From contig NZ_BAAARY010000019.1 of the NCBI RefSeq assembly GCF_039532605.1, forward strand, positions 1 to 42,876: 42,876 nt of DNA, given 5' to 3'. Source of the stretch: Pilimelia columellifera. GTDB taxonomy: Bacteria; Actinomycetota; Actinomycetes; Mycobacteriales; Micromonosporaceae. Positions 23,624 to 32,496 of the stretch are shown in pieces (the stretch's first letter is position 1; each line of letters opens with the position of its first letter). The notes beneath the pieces are model-generated. The model ran no database searches, was not told the DNA's origin, and saw nothing but the letters and a program-made list of their open reading frames with translations. The position numbers were made by a program, and so were the translations under genes.

Positions 23624-24189
23624 TGGACCCGCTGCTCCCGGGCGCCGCCGTCGTCCTCGTTCAGGCCCTCGACGTGGATGTCATCGACGCTGATGTTGAC
23701 CTCTACCACCGTCAGGCCCGTCATTCCCTCGACCCGGTCGATGACGTTTCGGCGAACGGCGTCGGAGACGTCGGCGATGCTCTGCCCGTACCACGTCACG
23801 ATGTCCAGATCGACGGCTGCTTCCCGCTCGCCGACCTCGACCGCCACTCCCTGGGCGGGGGTCGGGTCGGTGCCGGGCATCACCGATCGGAGTTTTCCGA
23901 CGCCACGTGCCATGCCGCTGCCCATGGAATGCACGCCAGGAATCTCGCGGGCGGCCAGCCCGGCGACCTTCTGGACGACCATGTCAGCGATGGTGGTCTT
24001 GCCGTGCTCGCTGACCAGCTGTGCGTGCGCCGTGTTGGCGCCGGGCCGGGTGGACACACCGCTTCCCGGCCGGCTGGGGCCGCTGCCCGACGGCGACTGC
24101 TGCATCTTCTTCGAGTTTGGCTCGCGGCTTTCGCCGCGGGAAGCCTCGGACTGCGCGGCGCTCTGACGCGCCTCGGTGGCACTGGTCAT
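23620..24189 (-). CDS. Asp23/Gls24 envelope stress response protein
   Basis: 189 residues. A polar, disordered N-terminus of about 60 residues precedes the Asp23 domain: GKTTIADMVVQKVAGLAARE, IPGVHSMGSG, QGVAVEVGEREAAVDLDIVT, and a C-terminal VNVID-like block NVIDRVEGMTGLTVVEVNIS with DDIHVEG. The family forms membrane-associated, cytoplasmic-face assemblies linked to cell-wall homeostasis. It is second in the minus-strand unit, 36 bases after the small membrane protein gene, and coupled to the next gene. Confidence 0.9.
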   Translation of the reverse strand: MTSATEARQSAAQSEASRGESREPNSKKMQQSPSGSGPSRPGSGVSTRPGANTAHAQLVSEHGKTTIADMVVQKVAGLAAREIPGVHSMGSGMARGVGKLRSVMPGTDPTPAQGVAVEVGEREAAVDLDIVTWYGQSIADVSDAVRRNVIDRVEGMTGLTVVEVNISVDDIHVEGLNEDDGGAREQRVQ

Positions 24190-24225
24190 GACGACTCCCT
24201 TGTCGATATACCGGATCCCGAGATG

Positions 24226-24420
24226 TCAACGCCCGTGTGGGCTCAGGAAATGGAACCGCTCCACCAGGTCGGGCACGCTCAGCCGGCCAGTGACCAGCGC
24301 GGCGACAAACCATCCGGCGGCCCCCAGCAGCAGGGCAGCGAACGTTGCTGCCAAACCCGCCACCGCCCACAGCGCGGCGGAGAGGAAACCCACCAAGAAT
24401 GCGAACTGCTGAGTAGACAT
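24226..24420 (-). CDS. small integral membrane protein (DUF2273-like)
   Basis: 64 residues. Two predicted membrane helices nearly fill it: FAFLVGFLSAALWAVAGLAA and AALLLGAAGWFVAALVTGRL, with a short cytoplasmic tail. It occupies the place of the DUF2273-type protein found beside Asp23 in Gram-positive bacteria. First gene of the operon; a GGGACAGAGG lies upstream as ribosome-binding site. Confidence 0.75.
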   Translation of the reverse strand: MSTQQFAFLVGFLSAALWAVAGLAATFAALLLGAAGWFVAALVTGRLSVPDLVERFHFLSPHGR

Positions 24421-24627
24421 GCCAACCTCTGTCCCTTGCGGCGTCGCCGGGCGTGCGCCTCAGCGCCGGATGGGCGGTAGTTCGGCGTCGCGGCCGCCAG
24501 TTGCGCTCACTGACGCCTGTGGCCAGGTCGGATTGTTCACTTGGGTGCGGAACGCCTCGACCTCAACGTACGCCCTTGGCCGGTTGGTTTCAGCGAATCG
24601 GGCGATGCCTGGGAGGCGCCCATCAGA

Positions 24628-24663
24628 CGATGGCCGGCCTCCGCGAACGGAGACCGGCCATCG
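24628..24663 (-). terminator. terminator of the M14 peptidase gene
   Basis: CGATGGCCGG (24628-24637) pairs exactly with CCGGCCATCG (24654-24663). The inner CTCCG/CGGAG also pairs around CGAA, giving a stem of about 15 bp with one unpaired base. It starts 30 bases past the stop of the minus-strand peptidase gene. The remaining 24421-24627 is the upstream region of the Asp23 operon, in which I see no clear promoter. Confidence 0.65.
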
Positions 24664-24692
24664 TCACACGCCGTATGCCACGGCGCACGCCG

Positions 24693-27600
24693 TCACCTGC
24701 CAGGCTTGACTTTCAGGTGTCTGAAGGCGCGGGCCAGGAAGTCCGCCCGCTGCGCCGGCGCCAGGCCTTCCAGACCGAAGCCGGTGAGCACCGTGTCGGC
24801 GGTGCTCACCACCGCGCCCTCGTCGAAGGCGAGCTGGCTGCGGGTGTAGTCGCCGGCGTCGGCGGGGGAGCCGGTTGGGGCGCCGGGGGTAGTCCAGCCG
24901 CCCAGGTCGGTCTCGAACGAGGTGCCCGCCAGCGGCGCGCCGTCGGCGGTGACCCGCGCCTGGTCCAGGAACACACCCAGGCCCTGGGTACCCCAGTCGG
25001 TCATCGACGTGATCGACAGCTCGACCTTCTTCCCCGCGTACGGGCTCAGATCCACCGACCACTCCTTCCAGCCGTTGGACTTGCCGGTGGCCGCGTTCCA
25101 CACCCCGGTCGTGCCCTTGGCCGAGCAGTCGGCGCCCATGTAGTGCTTGAGCTGGGGGTGCAGCCGGTCGGCGATGTCGGCCTTGCAGGATTCGCCGGTG
25201 GCGTCGGTGGTGGCGCCGTTGCGGTCCGGCAGCGTCGTCCACGCCCCGGTGCCTGCCTCGCGGGCCTCGACGAACAGGAAGTCCCAGCTGGCCTCGGTGT
25301 CGTAGGAGGCCCAGAACTTCAGGTCGGCGGCGCTGGCGCCGGTGAGGTCGACGGTGCGGCTGAGCCGTTGGTAACTCTGGGACGCGTCGGCGCTGCGGAC
25401 GTACCAGGCGCCGTCGTACGGGTCGAACGGAGCGGGGCCGGGCCGCTTCCAGTCGACGACGGCCTGGCCGCCGAAGTGCGGGAACTGCTGGGGCGGCAAG
25501 AAACTCGACGTCGGCAGGAACGAGGCCGAGTGGGTCTGGTTCTTGGCCGAGCCCTCGGCGTTGAGGACGCCGGCGAACCCGGCGAACGCGCCGGCGTTGC
25601 CGGCCACCGGGTGCAGCTTGTCGCCGTCGGCGCCGGCGTTGTCCACGTAGGTGTGGGCGCCGAGGTAGTACTGGACGAAGTCGTTGCCCAGGGTCAGGCA
25701 CGGGGCCTTGCCGGCGGTGACGCACTCGGTCGTCCCGCTCGGGTCGTACGAGTACTGGCCGTCGGATGCCTGGGCGAGCAGCGCGTTCTGGCCGCTGACC
25801 AGGAGCTTGCCGCCTTCGTTGAGGTAGTCGCGGACGGCCAGCTCGGTGTCGAGCGCCGCCTTGGCGGCGGTGCCGGCGGGCTGGCCGGGCGCGCGCAGGA
25901 TCGCGTCGTCGCCGGTCTCCCAGACGACGGCCTTGTAGTGCGACAGCACGCCCAGCGGGTGCGGGGCGCGCCGGCCCTGGGTGTCGAAGTCGTAGACGTC
26001 GGGACGGTGCCCGGCGGCCTTGGCCGCGGCGACGTACGCCGCCGCGTGCTTGGCGCTCGTGCCCTCCTGGGTCGGGCTGGCGCCGGTGACGTCCTCGACG
26101 GCCAGGACGAGCACGTCCCCGCCGATCCCGGTGTGCACCTGGTAGGTGAAACTGGCGCTGGCGACCTTCTTGGCGTTCCTGCCCTTGCCCTTGACGCCGG
26201 TGAACCACGCTTCGACGCGGTCGCCGGCCCTGGCGCCGGTGACGACGCCGCGGCGCTCGTCGTAGTAGCGGTTGTTGTCGCCGCCGTAGCGCTCGCCGCC
26301 CTTCCACGCCCTGGTCGCGACGGCGCGGGCCTTGCCGCCGTTGATCCGGAAGTTGAGTTTGACGCTGGCCAGCGAGCGTTTCACGGTCGCGGCCACCGGC
26401 TGCTTGACGCCGTAGGAGACGGCGAAGGTGTCGGGGACGAAGTCCGGGGCGACCCGGTTGATCGACGAGAACGGGTTGCCGGGGTCCTTGGCGGACTTCG
26501 CCAACGACAGCGCGAACGGGATGTTCTTGCGGAACTCCATCTCGATGAGCTTCTCGTCATCGGGGAACACGAATCCGCTGACGCAGTCCTCAGGCTTCCA
26601 CTGGTCGTCGGGGAACCAGTTGGCGGCGGTCTCGCAGGTGGACATCTCGGGGGTGACGCCGAGGGTCCGGTGCTTGACGCTCATGTGTTCGGTGGTCTCG
26701 CCGTTGGTGGTGTACAGCTCGGCGGAGATGTCCGGGTCGTAGCCCGGGACGGCCGGGTTCTTGTCGTCGCCGGCGAGGGTCTCCCAGACGACGTCGTCGG
26801 GGGTGGGGGTGCTGACCTGCCAACCGGTGCCGTAGAGCAGCAGCTCGGCGGCGGAGTGGTAGTTGACGAAGAACCGGAAAGGGATCCTGCCGAAGAGCTT
26901 GTCCAGCGCCCGGGTCTCCGGCTCGGACGCCGGCTTGGGGCCGCGGTATGTGTCGCTGGAGGGGTTGGGGGAGGAGCCTTCGTTGTCGTATCCCCACCTG
27001 GTGGGGAAGTTGCGGTTCGGGTCGACCCCGTCCCCGGTGGTGATCTTTCCGTCGCCGTTGTTGTCGCGCAGGTTCTTGCGCCACAACCGGTTGCCGGGGG
27101 TGAAGGTGTAGTCGTAGCCGTCAGGGTTGACGACCGGGATGAACCACAGCTCGGTGGTGTCCACCACCGCGGTGATCTCGTCGTCGGTCCCGTAGCTGCT
27201 CAGGATGTGGTGCAGCAGCCGACGATTCATCTCCGGCGTGATCCACTCGCGGGCGTGCTGCGTGCTGGCGTACATGACCGCCGGCCGCTTGCCGTCGGGG
27301 ATCTTCCTGGCGTCCTTGGTGACCTTGATGGCGATGATCGGCTTGCCGTTGACCGAGGTGCCAATGGTCTGCGTCTTGGTGAGACCGGGGTACCGGGCGG
27401 CGAGCGCGGCGATCTCGTCCCGCAGGCCGCCGGGCTCGCTGAACGAGCGGAACGCCTTCCAACCGGCCAGCCCCTGCTGCCGCAACTCCTCGGAGGCGGC
27501 CTTGCCGCGCACCTTCTTGACCTGGAGGGTGATGCCCTGGCCGGCGAGCTGGCGTAGCTGCTCGCCACTGAGGACGGCCTCGACGGCGTAGTTCCCGTCG

Positions 27601-27800
27601 CCGCGACGGGTGGTGCGGGCGCTCCCGTGGTCGAGTCCGACGTCACGCAGGCCGTCGACCTGCTTCGCCGAGAGCGTTCCGGTGTACACCTCCAGCCCGT
27701 CGTGTTGGGTCTGCGGGGCCGCGGGCGCTGCCGTGGGCAGTCCCAACGTGGCGCCGGACAGAGCGAGCGCAGTGGCCGAAGCCAGCAGGACGCGCCTCAT
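24693..27800 (-). CDS. large secreted M14 zinc carboxypeptidase
   Basis: 1035 residues; GGAGG sits 4 bases before the ATG. A signal peptide ends around PAAPA (residue 28). A propeptide-like region of about 90 residues (VYTGTLSAKQVDGL and VEAVLSGEQLRQLAGQGI) follows. The M14 domain spans about 125-450, with zinc ligands His182 and Glu185 (QHAREW) and His315 (VNYHSA), substrate-binding NRNFP (262-266), and GVTPEMS with candidate catalytic Glu385. Beyond it come a beta domain, a segment with GGKLLVSGQNALLAQ, and a C-terminal module with SYDTEASWDFLFVEAREAG, similar to the carbohydrate- or protein-binding modules of immune-inhibitor-A-type proteases. It probably degrades extracellular protein. 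Confidence 0.9.
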   Translation of the reverse strand: MRRVLLASATALALSGATLGLPTAAPAAPQTQHDGLEVYTGTLSAKQVDGLRDVGLDHGSARTTRRGDGNYAVEAVLSGEQLRQLAGQGITLQVKKVRGKAASEELRQQGLAGWKAFRSFSEPGGLRDEIAALAARYPGLTKTQTIGTSVNGKPIIAIKVTKDARKIPDGKRPAVMYASTQHAREWITPEMNRRLLHHILSSYGTDDEITAVVDTTELWFIPVVNPDGYDYTFTPGNRLWRKNLRDNNGDGKITTGDGVDPNRNFPTRWGYDNEGSSPNPSSDTYRGPKPASEPETRALDKLFGRIPFRFFVNYHSAAELLLYGTGWQVSTPTPDDVVWETLAGDDKNPAVPGYDPDISAELYTTNGETTEHMSVKHRTLGVTPEMSTCETAANWFPDDQWKPEDCVSGFVFPDDEKLIEMEFRKNIPFALSLAKSAKDPGNPFSSINRVAPDFVPDTFAVSYGVKQPVAATVKRSLASVKLNFRINGGKARAVATRAWKGGERYGGDNNRYYDERRGVVTGARAGDRVEAWFTGVKGKGRNAKKVASASFTYQVHTGIGGDVLVLAVEDVTGASPTQEGTSAKHAAAYVAAAKAAGHRPDVYDFDTQGRRAPHPLGVLSHYKAVVWETGDDAILRAPGQPAGTAAKAALDTELAVRDYLNEGGKLLVSGQNALLAQASDGQYSYDPSGTTECVTAGKAPCLTLGNDFVQYYLGAHTYVDNAGADGDKLHPVAGNAGAFAGFAGVLNAEGSAKNQTHSASFLPTSSFLPPQQFPHFGGQAVVDWKRPGPAPFDPYDGAWYVRSADASQSYQRLSRTVDLTGASAADLKFWASYDTEASWDFLFVEAREAGTGAWTTLPDRNGATTDATGESCKADIADRLHPQLKHYMGADCSAKGTTGVWNAATGKSNGWKEWSVDLSPYAGKKVELSITSMTDWGTQGLGVFLDQARVTADGAPLAGTSFETDLGGWTTPGAPTGSPADAGDYTRSQLAFDEGAVVSTADTVLTGFGLEGLAPAQRADFLARAFRHLKVKPGR

Positions 27801-27867
27801 CGTGCCTCCGATGGTGAGTGTGGTGATCCTGCGTGAGCCTCGCCGCTGGACTCGCGTGTGTCAATGT

Positions 27868-29184
27868 TCACACCAGATCGACCGTGTCGTTGGTCAATCG
27901 CGTATAAAGCTCGTTGAGCACCCTGGCCTGGGCGCTCCAACCCCATCCGTCCAACAGGCCCGCCCGGGCGTACGCGGCGCGGTAGCGCGCCGGGTCGCCG
28001 AGGACGGCGCGGACGGCGCGCACGTAGTCGTCGAGGTCGTCGGCCCGGAACACCTCGCCCTGCCCGGTGTCCCGCACCGTCGCCGCCATCACCCGCACGT
28101 CGCTGACCACGATGGGCAGCCGGGCGTGGGCGTACTCGAAGAACTTGGTGATGAGCGCGATCTCGTGGTTGGGCCATCGCTGGATCGGGATGATGCCGGC
28201 GTCGGCGTCGGCGAGGGCCGCCGCCACCCGGTCCGCGGGGACGTAGTCCAGCAGGCGTAGCCGGTCGGCGACGCCGAGCTGGCGGGCGAGCGCGACCAGT
28301 TCCCGGGCGTGCGGCCCGTCGGGCTGGTTGACCACCAGCGCCAGGTGCGCGCCGGGCAGCCGGGGCAGCGCCCGGACCGCGAGCGCCAGCCCACGGGCTG
28401 GCGCGCAGGCGCCGCTGTACACCAGCAACGGCACGCCGGGCCCGAGGCCACAGCGGACGCGTAGCGTGTCCGGCCCGCCGTCCAGGGTGATGGGGACGCC
28501 TGGCGCGATGTCCGGGGCGTTGAGCACCACACTGGGCAGGCGCGGCAGGTGGTGTTCGCGTTGCAGCAGCCGGGCCAGCTCGGGCGAGACGGTGACGACG
28601 GCGTCGGCGTGCCGGGCGTACTCGCGCTCGTGTCCGCGGTGGGCCGGCAGCCATCGGGCGTGGTCCCGCCAGGGTTGGATCCCGGGGAGGAACTCGTGGG
28701 CGTCCCAGACCAGCTTGGCGGCGCGGCCCGACGCTCGGGCCCGCAGGACCGCGCGGGCGCCGACGCCCAGCATCCGGAAGTCGTGCGCGTGGATGATGTC
28801 CGGCGCCAGCGCGTCGATGGCCGGCCCGTACGCGGCCTCGAACTCCCACAGCGACGGCTCCAGCCGCCGCCACGCGCCGTCGCCGAGCCGCCACCGCCAG
28901 AAGCGGACCAATGCCAGGTCCACCGGGCGTCGCAGCAGTCCGACGAGCCGCGAGCGCCTCAGGCGCTCGCGCCCCCGGCGTCCAACGGACGCGCCCCCGG
29001 CGCCGCCCATCGGCAGCAGCCGCACCTTCGCCTCGCCGACGCGCCAGGATCGCGCCACGCTGTCAGCACGGCCGAGGAGAGTCACCGCCCAACCGGCCGC
29101 CGCCGCCGAGCGGGCGGTCTTCTGCACCCGGGAATCGCCCTCGACGGCGTTGTCGACGAGCATGACGATCCGGCCCCGCACCAC
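27868..29184 (-). CDS. glycosyltransferase family 4
   Basis: 438 residues from GTG 29184, with AAGGAGG 7 bases upstream. A GT-B fold is indicated by an N-terminal MLVDNAVEGDSRVQKTARS, by PDIIHAHDFRMLGVGA, and by WDAHEFLPG before the linker. The C-terminal nucleotide-sugar domain has LLVYSGACAPARGLALAVRA and IIPIQRWPNHEIALITKFFE followed by ARLPIVVSDV. The E-x7-E-like region (NHEIALITKFFEY) fits retaining GT4 enzymes. Acceptor and sugar are unknown. Together with the two GT2 genes nearby it suggests synthesis of a cell-surface glycan. Confidence 0.88.
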   Translation of the reverse strand: MVRGRIVMLVDNAVEGDSRVQKTARSAAAAGWAVTLLGRADSVARSWRVGEAKVRLLPMGGAGGASVGRRGRERLRRSRLVGLLRRPVDLALVRFWRWRLGDGAWRRLEPSLWEFEAAYGPAIDALAPDIIHAHDFRMLGVGARAVLRARASGRAAKLVWDAHEFLPGIQPWRDHARWLPAHRGHEREYARHADAVVTVSPELARLLQREHHLPRLPSVVLNAPDIAPGVPITLDGGPDTLRVRCGLGPGVPLLVYSGACAPARGLALAVRALPRLPGAHLALVVNQPDGPHARELVALARQLGVADRLRLLDYVPADRVAAALADADAGIIPIQRWPNHEIALITKFFEYAHARLPIVVSDVRVMAATVRDTGQGEVFRADDLDDYVRAVRAVLGDPARYRAAYARAGLLDGWGWSAQARVLNELYTRLTNDTVDLV

Positions 29185-29391
29185 AGATCTGCCTCCTTGT
29201 CACGGCCGGGAGCTGACCGGCGCGGCGAGCGAAATCGTCGCACTGTAGGCGTCGGCGGCGAACTTCTCACACTGGCGCGATGACGAGCGGACAACGCGAA
29301 GATGGCCGTTGCCGACGCCCCTTCATCGACATCTGTCGTGGCTATACTCCGCGTTGCTTCAGCGCCGGACGCTGCCGATGACGAGGACCGG

Positions 29392-30969
29392 ATGGCACAC
29401 ACCCGCGACATGCCGGACGTCACCGTAGTGGCGCCGGTGTACAACACCATGCCGTACCTGCGTCGTTGCCTGGCGTCGCTGGTCGGGCAGAGCATCGGCC
29501 ACGACCGCATGGAGATCGTCGCCGTCGACGACGGCTCCACCGACGGCAGCGGCCGGGAGCTGGACCGGTACGCCGCCCGCTACCCGGGCCTGGTACGGGT
29601 GATCAGGCAACCGAACTCTGGCGGTCCCGCCGGCCCGTGCAACCGGGCGCTGGACGTCGCCGCGGGCCGCTACGTCTACTTCGTCGGCGCCGACGACTAT
29701 CTCGGCGGGCAGGCCCTGGAACGGCTGGTCGCCGCCGCCGACCGGCTGGACGCCGATGTGGTGCTCGGCAAAGTCGTCGGCGTCAACAGCCGGTTCGTCT
29801 ACCAGGACGTCTTCGCCCGCAACGCGGACCGGATCGGGTTGGCGGACTCGGCGCTGCCGTGGTCGTTGATGAACGTCAAGCTCTTCCGGCGGGACCTGCT
29901 GGAACAGCACGCCATCCGCTACCCCGAGGACATGCCGTTGGGCAGCGACCTGCCCTTCACCCTGGAAGCCTGCTACCGGGCCAGGAAAATCTCAGTGGTC
30001 GCCGACTACACCTGCTACCACGCGGTGCGCCGGCTCAACGCCCGCAACATCACCCAGCTCAGCGATGTCGACGCCCGCCTGGCCTGCCTGCGTCGCCTCG
30101 TCCAGTTCACTGTGGGCCTCATCCCGGAAGGCCCGGAACGCCGGGCCGTCCTGGCCCGGCTGTTCGCCCTTGAGGTCGCGGTGCTGCTGCGCGACGACCT
30201 GGCGCTCGCCGACGACGACACCCGACGCCGTGTCGGCGACACGATCCGCGAACTGGCGGACCAGCACCTGGACGACGCCATCGCCGGGGGACTGGACATC
30301 GAGACCTGGCTGCGGCTGCGCGTCCTGCGCGCCGGCCGGCACGCGGCCCTGCTGCCGGTGCTGCGCCACGACGCCCAGGCCGGTGTCCCGGCGACGGTGA
30401 TCGAGGGTGACCGCTGGTTCGCCGGGTACCCGGGGTTCCGGGCCAGTCCGCCGCAGGCGCCGGACGCCGCCTTCGAGGTCACCGACCGGGCCGCCGACTG
30501 GGCGGCCAGGCTCGATGCCACCGACACCGCATGGCGCCGCGACAGCTCCGGCGCCCGGGTGCTGTCGCTCACCCTGCGCAGCCCACTGCCTGATCTGCGG
30601 CAGCGGGTGAGCGGACCGGTGCGGGTGGTCGCCGAGGACATCGGCGCCGACGCCGTCGTCGTCGGCGCCGGCGAGGAGACCACCCTGCGCGCCGACCTGC
30701 GCCTGCGGGACCTCGTGGCGGCCAGCGCCGAGAGCGGCCAGCGTCGGTCGATCCGGGCGACCATGCGCCTGGGCGACGTGTTCGGCTCAGCCCAGGTGCG
30801 GGCTACCGGCCTGCGATCACCGCGCCCGGCGCTCGTCCGGCGTGGTGTGCGTTGCTTCGCGGTCGCGCCCACCCGGGACCAGTCGGGCCAGCTGATGATC
30901 TCGGTCGTTCCGGTCACTCCGGGACGCGTTGTGGCGCAGCTCGTTGCTCTGGCGCGGCGCCGGCACTGA
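29392..30969 (+). CDS. glycosyltransferase family 2 with C-terminal extension
   Basis: 525 residues from ATG 29392, chosen because GAGG lies just upstream; an earlier ATG at 29302 would add 30 residues without conserved sequence. The GT-A domain runs about 10-240: VTVVAPVYNTMPYLRRCLAS, VDDGSTDGSG, GRYVYFVGADDYLGG (metal-binding ADD) and PLGSDLPF for the catalytic base region. A helical segment and a C-terminal beta domain of about 150 residues follow, as in teichoic-acid or polysaccharide glycosyltransferases of the TarS/TarP or TagF type (inference). Its 3' end overlaps the convergent GT2 gene by 153 bases. Confidence 0.87.
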   Translation: MAHTRDMPDVTVVAPVYNTMPYLRRCLASLVGQSIGHDRMEIVAVDDGSTDGSGRELDRYAARYPGLVRVIRQPNSGGPAGPCNRALDVAAGRYVYFVGADDYLGGQALERLVAAADRLDADVVLGKVVGVNSRFVYQDVFARNADRIGLADSALPWSLMNVKLFRRDLLEQHAIRYPEDMPLGSDLPFTLEACYRARKISVVADYTCYHAVRRLNARNITQLSDVDARLACLRRLVQFTVGLIPEGPERRAVLARLFALEVAVLLRDDLALADDDTRRRVGDTIRELADQHLDDAIAGGLDIETWLRLRVLRAGRHAALLPVLRHDAQAGVPATVIEGDRWFAGYPGFRASPPQAPDAAFEVTDRAADWAARLDATDTAWRRDSSGARVLSLTLRSPLPDLRQRVSGPVRVVAEDIGADAVVVGAGEETTLRADLRLRDLVAASAESGQRRSIRATMRLGDVFGSAQVRATGLRSPRPALVRRGVRCFAVAPTRDQSGQLMISVVPVTPGRVVAQLVALARRRH

Positions 30970-32094
30970 CGGCGTCGGCACGGAGGGCGTCGCCGCCGGC
31001 ATCGCCCGCGCGGCCGCATGACGCCCCGGGCCGGCCGGACGCCGTCGCGTCAGCGCCCCGACAGCCTGGTGCGCGTGCCGCAGCGTCGCGTACGCGGGCC
31101 AGGCGCCCCAGCGCGTCAGCCGGTGCTTGAGCCCGGTGACGCCCGCGGGGACCGGGTAGCCGTCGGCGGGCAGCCAGCGCCGGTAGTCGGCGACGACGCG
31201 ATCGAAGAACGCCCGCCGGCTGCTGACCGGGAGCCGCTGCTCGTTGCCGGCGATCACCAGATAGTGGTTGACCATGACCCGGAACAGCTCGCCACGGAAC
31301 TGGTCGTAGGCGCCTCCGCTGGCGTCCACGGCGGCGAAGACCGCGGCGTACTGGTCGAAGACCTCGAAATGCCGGGTGCTGACGGTGGCGGTGATCCGAT
31401 CGGTGGGACGCTGCCGGTAGTAGTAGCAGACCTGGTGCAGGACCTCGATGGACTCGGCGGCCATGAGCAACGGGTGACTGTAGGAGCAGTCCTCGTACCA
31501 GCCGCGGCGGAAGGACAACCCGGCGCGGTCGAGCAGCTCCCGGCGGACAATCTTGGACCAGGCCGCCTGGGCGAGCCGCAGCAGCTGCGGACGCTCGGCC
31601 AGCCGCACCGGCGAGGTCAGGCCGCCGACGACGTCGGCCGAGCGTTGGGCGACTACGCGGCCATCGGGGTGCGCCTCCGCATGATCGACGATGAGCACGT
31701 CCGGCCGGTAGTGACCCAGCTGCTGCGCCACCTGCGCGACGGCGCCCGGGGCGAGCCAATCGTCGGAGTCGACGAACCACACGTACTCGCCGCGCGCCTG
31801 CGCCAGGCCGGCGTTGCGGGCCGGTCCGAGGCCGCTGTTGACCGGCAGGTGCAGCACCCGCACGCGTGGGTCACAGCGCGCGCGATCGTCGAGGATCGCC
31901 CCGCATCCGTCCGGCGAGGCGTCGTCGACGGCGATGACCTCAAGGTCGGCCGGCGCGTGGGTGAGGATGGAGTCGAGGCATTCGTCGAGGTACGCCGCGA
32001 CGCGGAACACGGGAACCACCACCGACAGCGTCGGCGCCTGTTGGGAACTCACAGGCGTCGACGCTTCCCCATCAGCGGGGTACACCACCAGCAT
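30817..32094 (-). CDS. glycosyltransferase family 2
   Basis: 425 residues from ATG 32094; GTG 32052 (VSSQQAP) is an alternative, and frames further upstream lie in the riboswitch and are rejected. A GT-A domain follows: LSVVVPVFRVAAYLDECLDS, VDDASPDGCG, GEYVWFVDSDDWLAPG with the DxD motif as DSDD, and GWYEDCSYSHPLL. The C-terminal 70 residues are basic and low-complexity (RRRPAGPGRH, ATPSVPTPSVPAP). This tail is encoded largely in the 153-base overlap with the convergent GT2 gene. Probably works with the adjacent GTs on a surface polymer. Confidence 0.85.
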   Translation of the reverse strand: MLVVYPADGEASTPVSSQQAPTLSVVVPVFRVAAYLDECLDSILTHAPADLEVIAVDDASPDGCGAILDDRARCDPRVRVLHLPVNSGLGPARNAGLAQARGEYVWFVDSDDWLAPGAVAQVAQQLGHYRPDVLIVDHAEAHPDGRVVAQRSADVVGGLTSPVRLAERPQLLRLAQAAWSKIVRRELLDRAGLSFRRGWYEDCSYSHPLLMAAESIEVLHQVCYYYRQRPTDRITATVSTRHFEVFDQYAAVFAAVDASGGAYDQFRGELFRVMVNHYLVIAGNEQRLPVSSRRAFFDRVVADYRRWLPADGYPVPAGVTGLKHRLTRWGAWPAYATLRHAHQAVGALTRRRPAGPGRHAAARAMPAATPSVPTPSVPAPRQSNELRHNASRSDRNDRDHQLARLVPGGRDREATHTTPDERRAR

Positions 32095-32111
32095 CGATAC
32101 GTGAACCGCGG

Positions 32112-32145
32112 TCGAACACTCGCGGTCGCTTCGACGTTGTATGCT
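32112..32145 (+). promoter_or_regulatory. candidate promoter of the B12-riboswitch operon
   Basis: TATGCT (32140-32145), preceded by TG one base upstream, gives an extended -10 element about 40 bases before the riboswitch core. The -35 region is poor (TCGAAC at 32112-32117 is too far; CACTCG at 32117-32122 has correct spacing but weak match). The divergent GT2 gene starts at 32094. Confidence 0.3.
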
Positions 32146-32184
32146 TCTGCGCGCCAGCGGTTCGCCTGCTCCCGATGCTCGGGG

Positions 32185-32352
32185 GTGGGCGTCGTAAGAG
32201 GGAACCCGGTGTGAGTCCGGGACTGCCCCGCAGCGGTGAGTGGGAACGACCGCCGTCATAGGCACTGGACGCGACCGCGTCTGGGAAGCGACGGCCAGTA
32301 GGCGCGCCAGGTGAAACCGGCTGGCGCTCGCCCGCAAGTCCGAAGACCTGCC
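32185..32352 (+). promoter_or_regulatory. cobalamin riboswitch
   Basis: All hallmarks of the cobalamin aptamer class are in order: GGTGGGCGTCGTAAGAGGGA, then ACCCGGTGTGAGTCCGGGACT, CCCCGCAGCGGTGAGTGGGA, CACTGGACGCG, CTGGGAAGCGACGGCCAGTA, and the B12 box GCCCGCAAGTCCGAAGACCT with GCC (32330-32352). Adenosylcobalamin binding in such leaders normally shuts off downstream expression. A hairpin followed by GTTT lies directly downstream as a likely expression platform. It governs the ferredoxin and ABC importer genes 32497-37976. Confidence 0.95.
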
Positions 32353-32357
32353 GTCGG

Positions 32358-32386
32358 CGGCACGCGCGCCGTGCGCGTGCCGGTTT
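32358..32386 (+). terminator. riboswitch terminator hairpin
   Basis: CGGCACGCGC (32358-32367) and GCGCGTGCCG (32373-32382) form a perfect 10-bp stem with a 5-base loop, followed by GTTT. It lies 6 bases after the B12 box, so it can compete with aptamer folding and act as the transcriptional off-switch. The 110 bases from here to the ATG at 32497 contain further GC-rich dyads but no gene. Confidence 0.6.
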
Positions 32387-32496
32387 CGGGCCTCGTGGGA
32401 GGGCCTCGCACCGACGCTCGGCTTCCTGTGCCGCGCCCGTCTGTCGCGCCCTCCACGCCTGGCCCGGATCGTCGGGTCTCGCGAGGGAGAGCGGCA

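Noticed and set aside
24453..27557. Open frame of more than 1000 codons on the plus strand opposite the M14 peptidase
   Set aside because: Its translation is a Gly/Val/Arg-rich mirror with no domain, while the minus strand encodes a clear peptidase with signal peptide, zinc motifs and ribosome-binding site. Long antisense frames are expected at this GC content.
32095..32337. Extension of the minus-strand GT2 to an upstream ATG at 32337
   Set aside because: The added residues are read through the cobalamin aptamer and lack any GT2 similarity; the GT-A fold starts after 32094.
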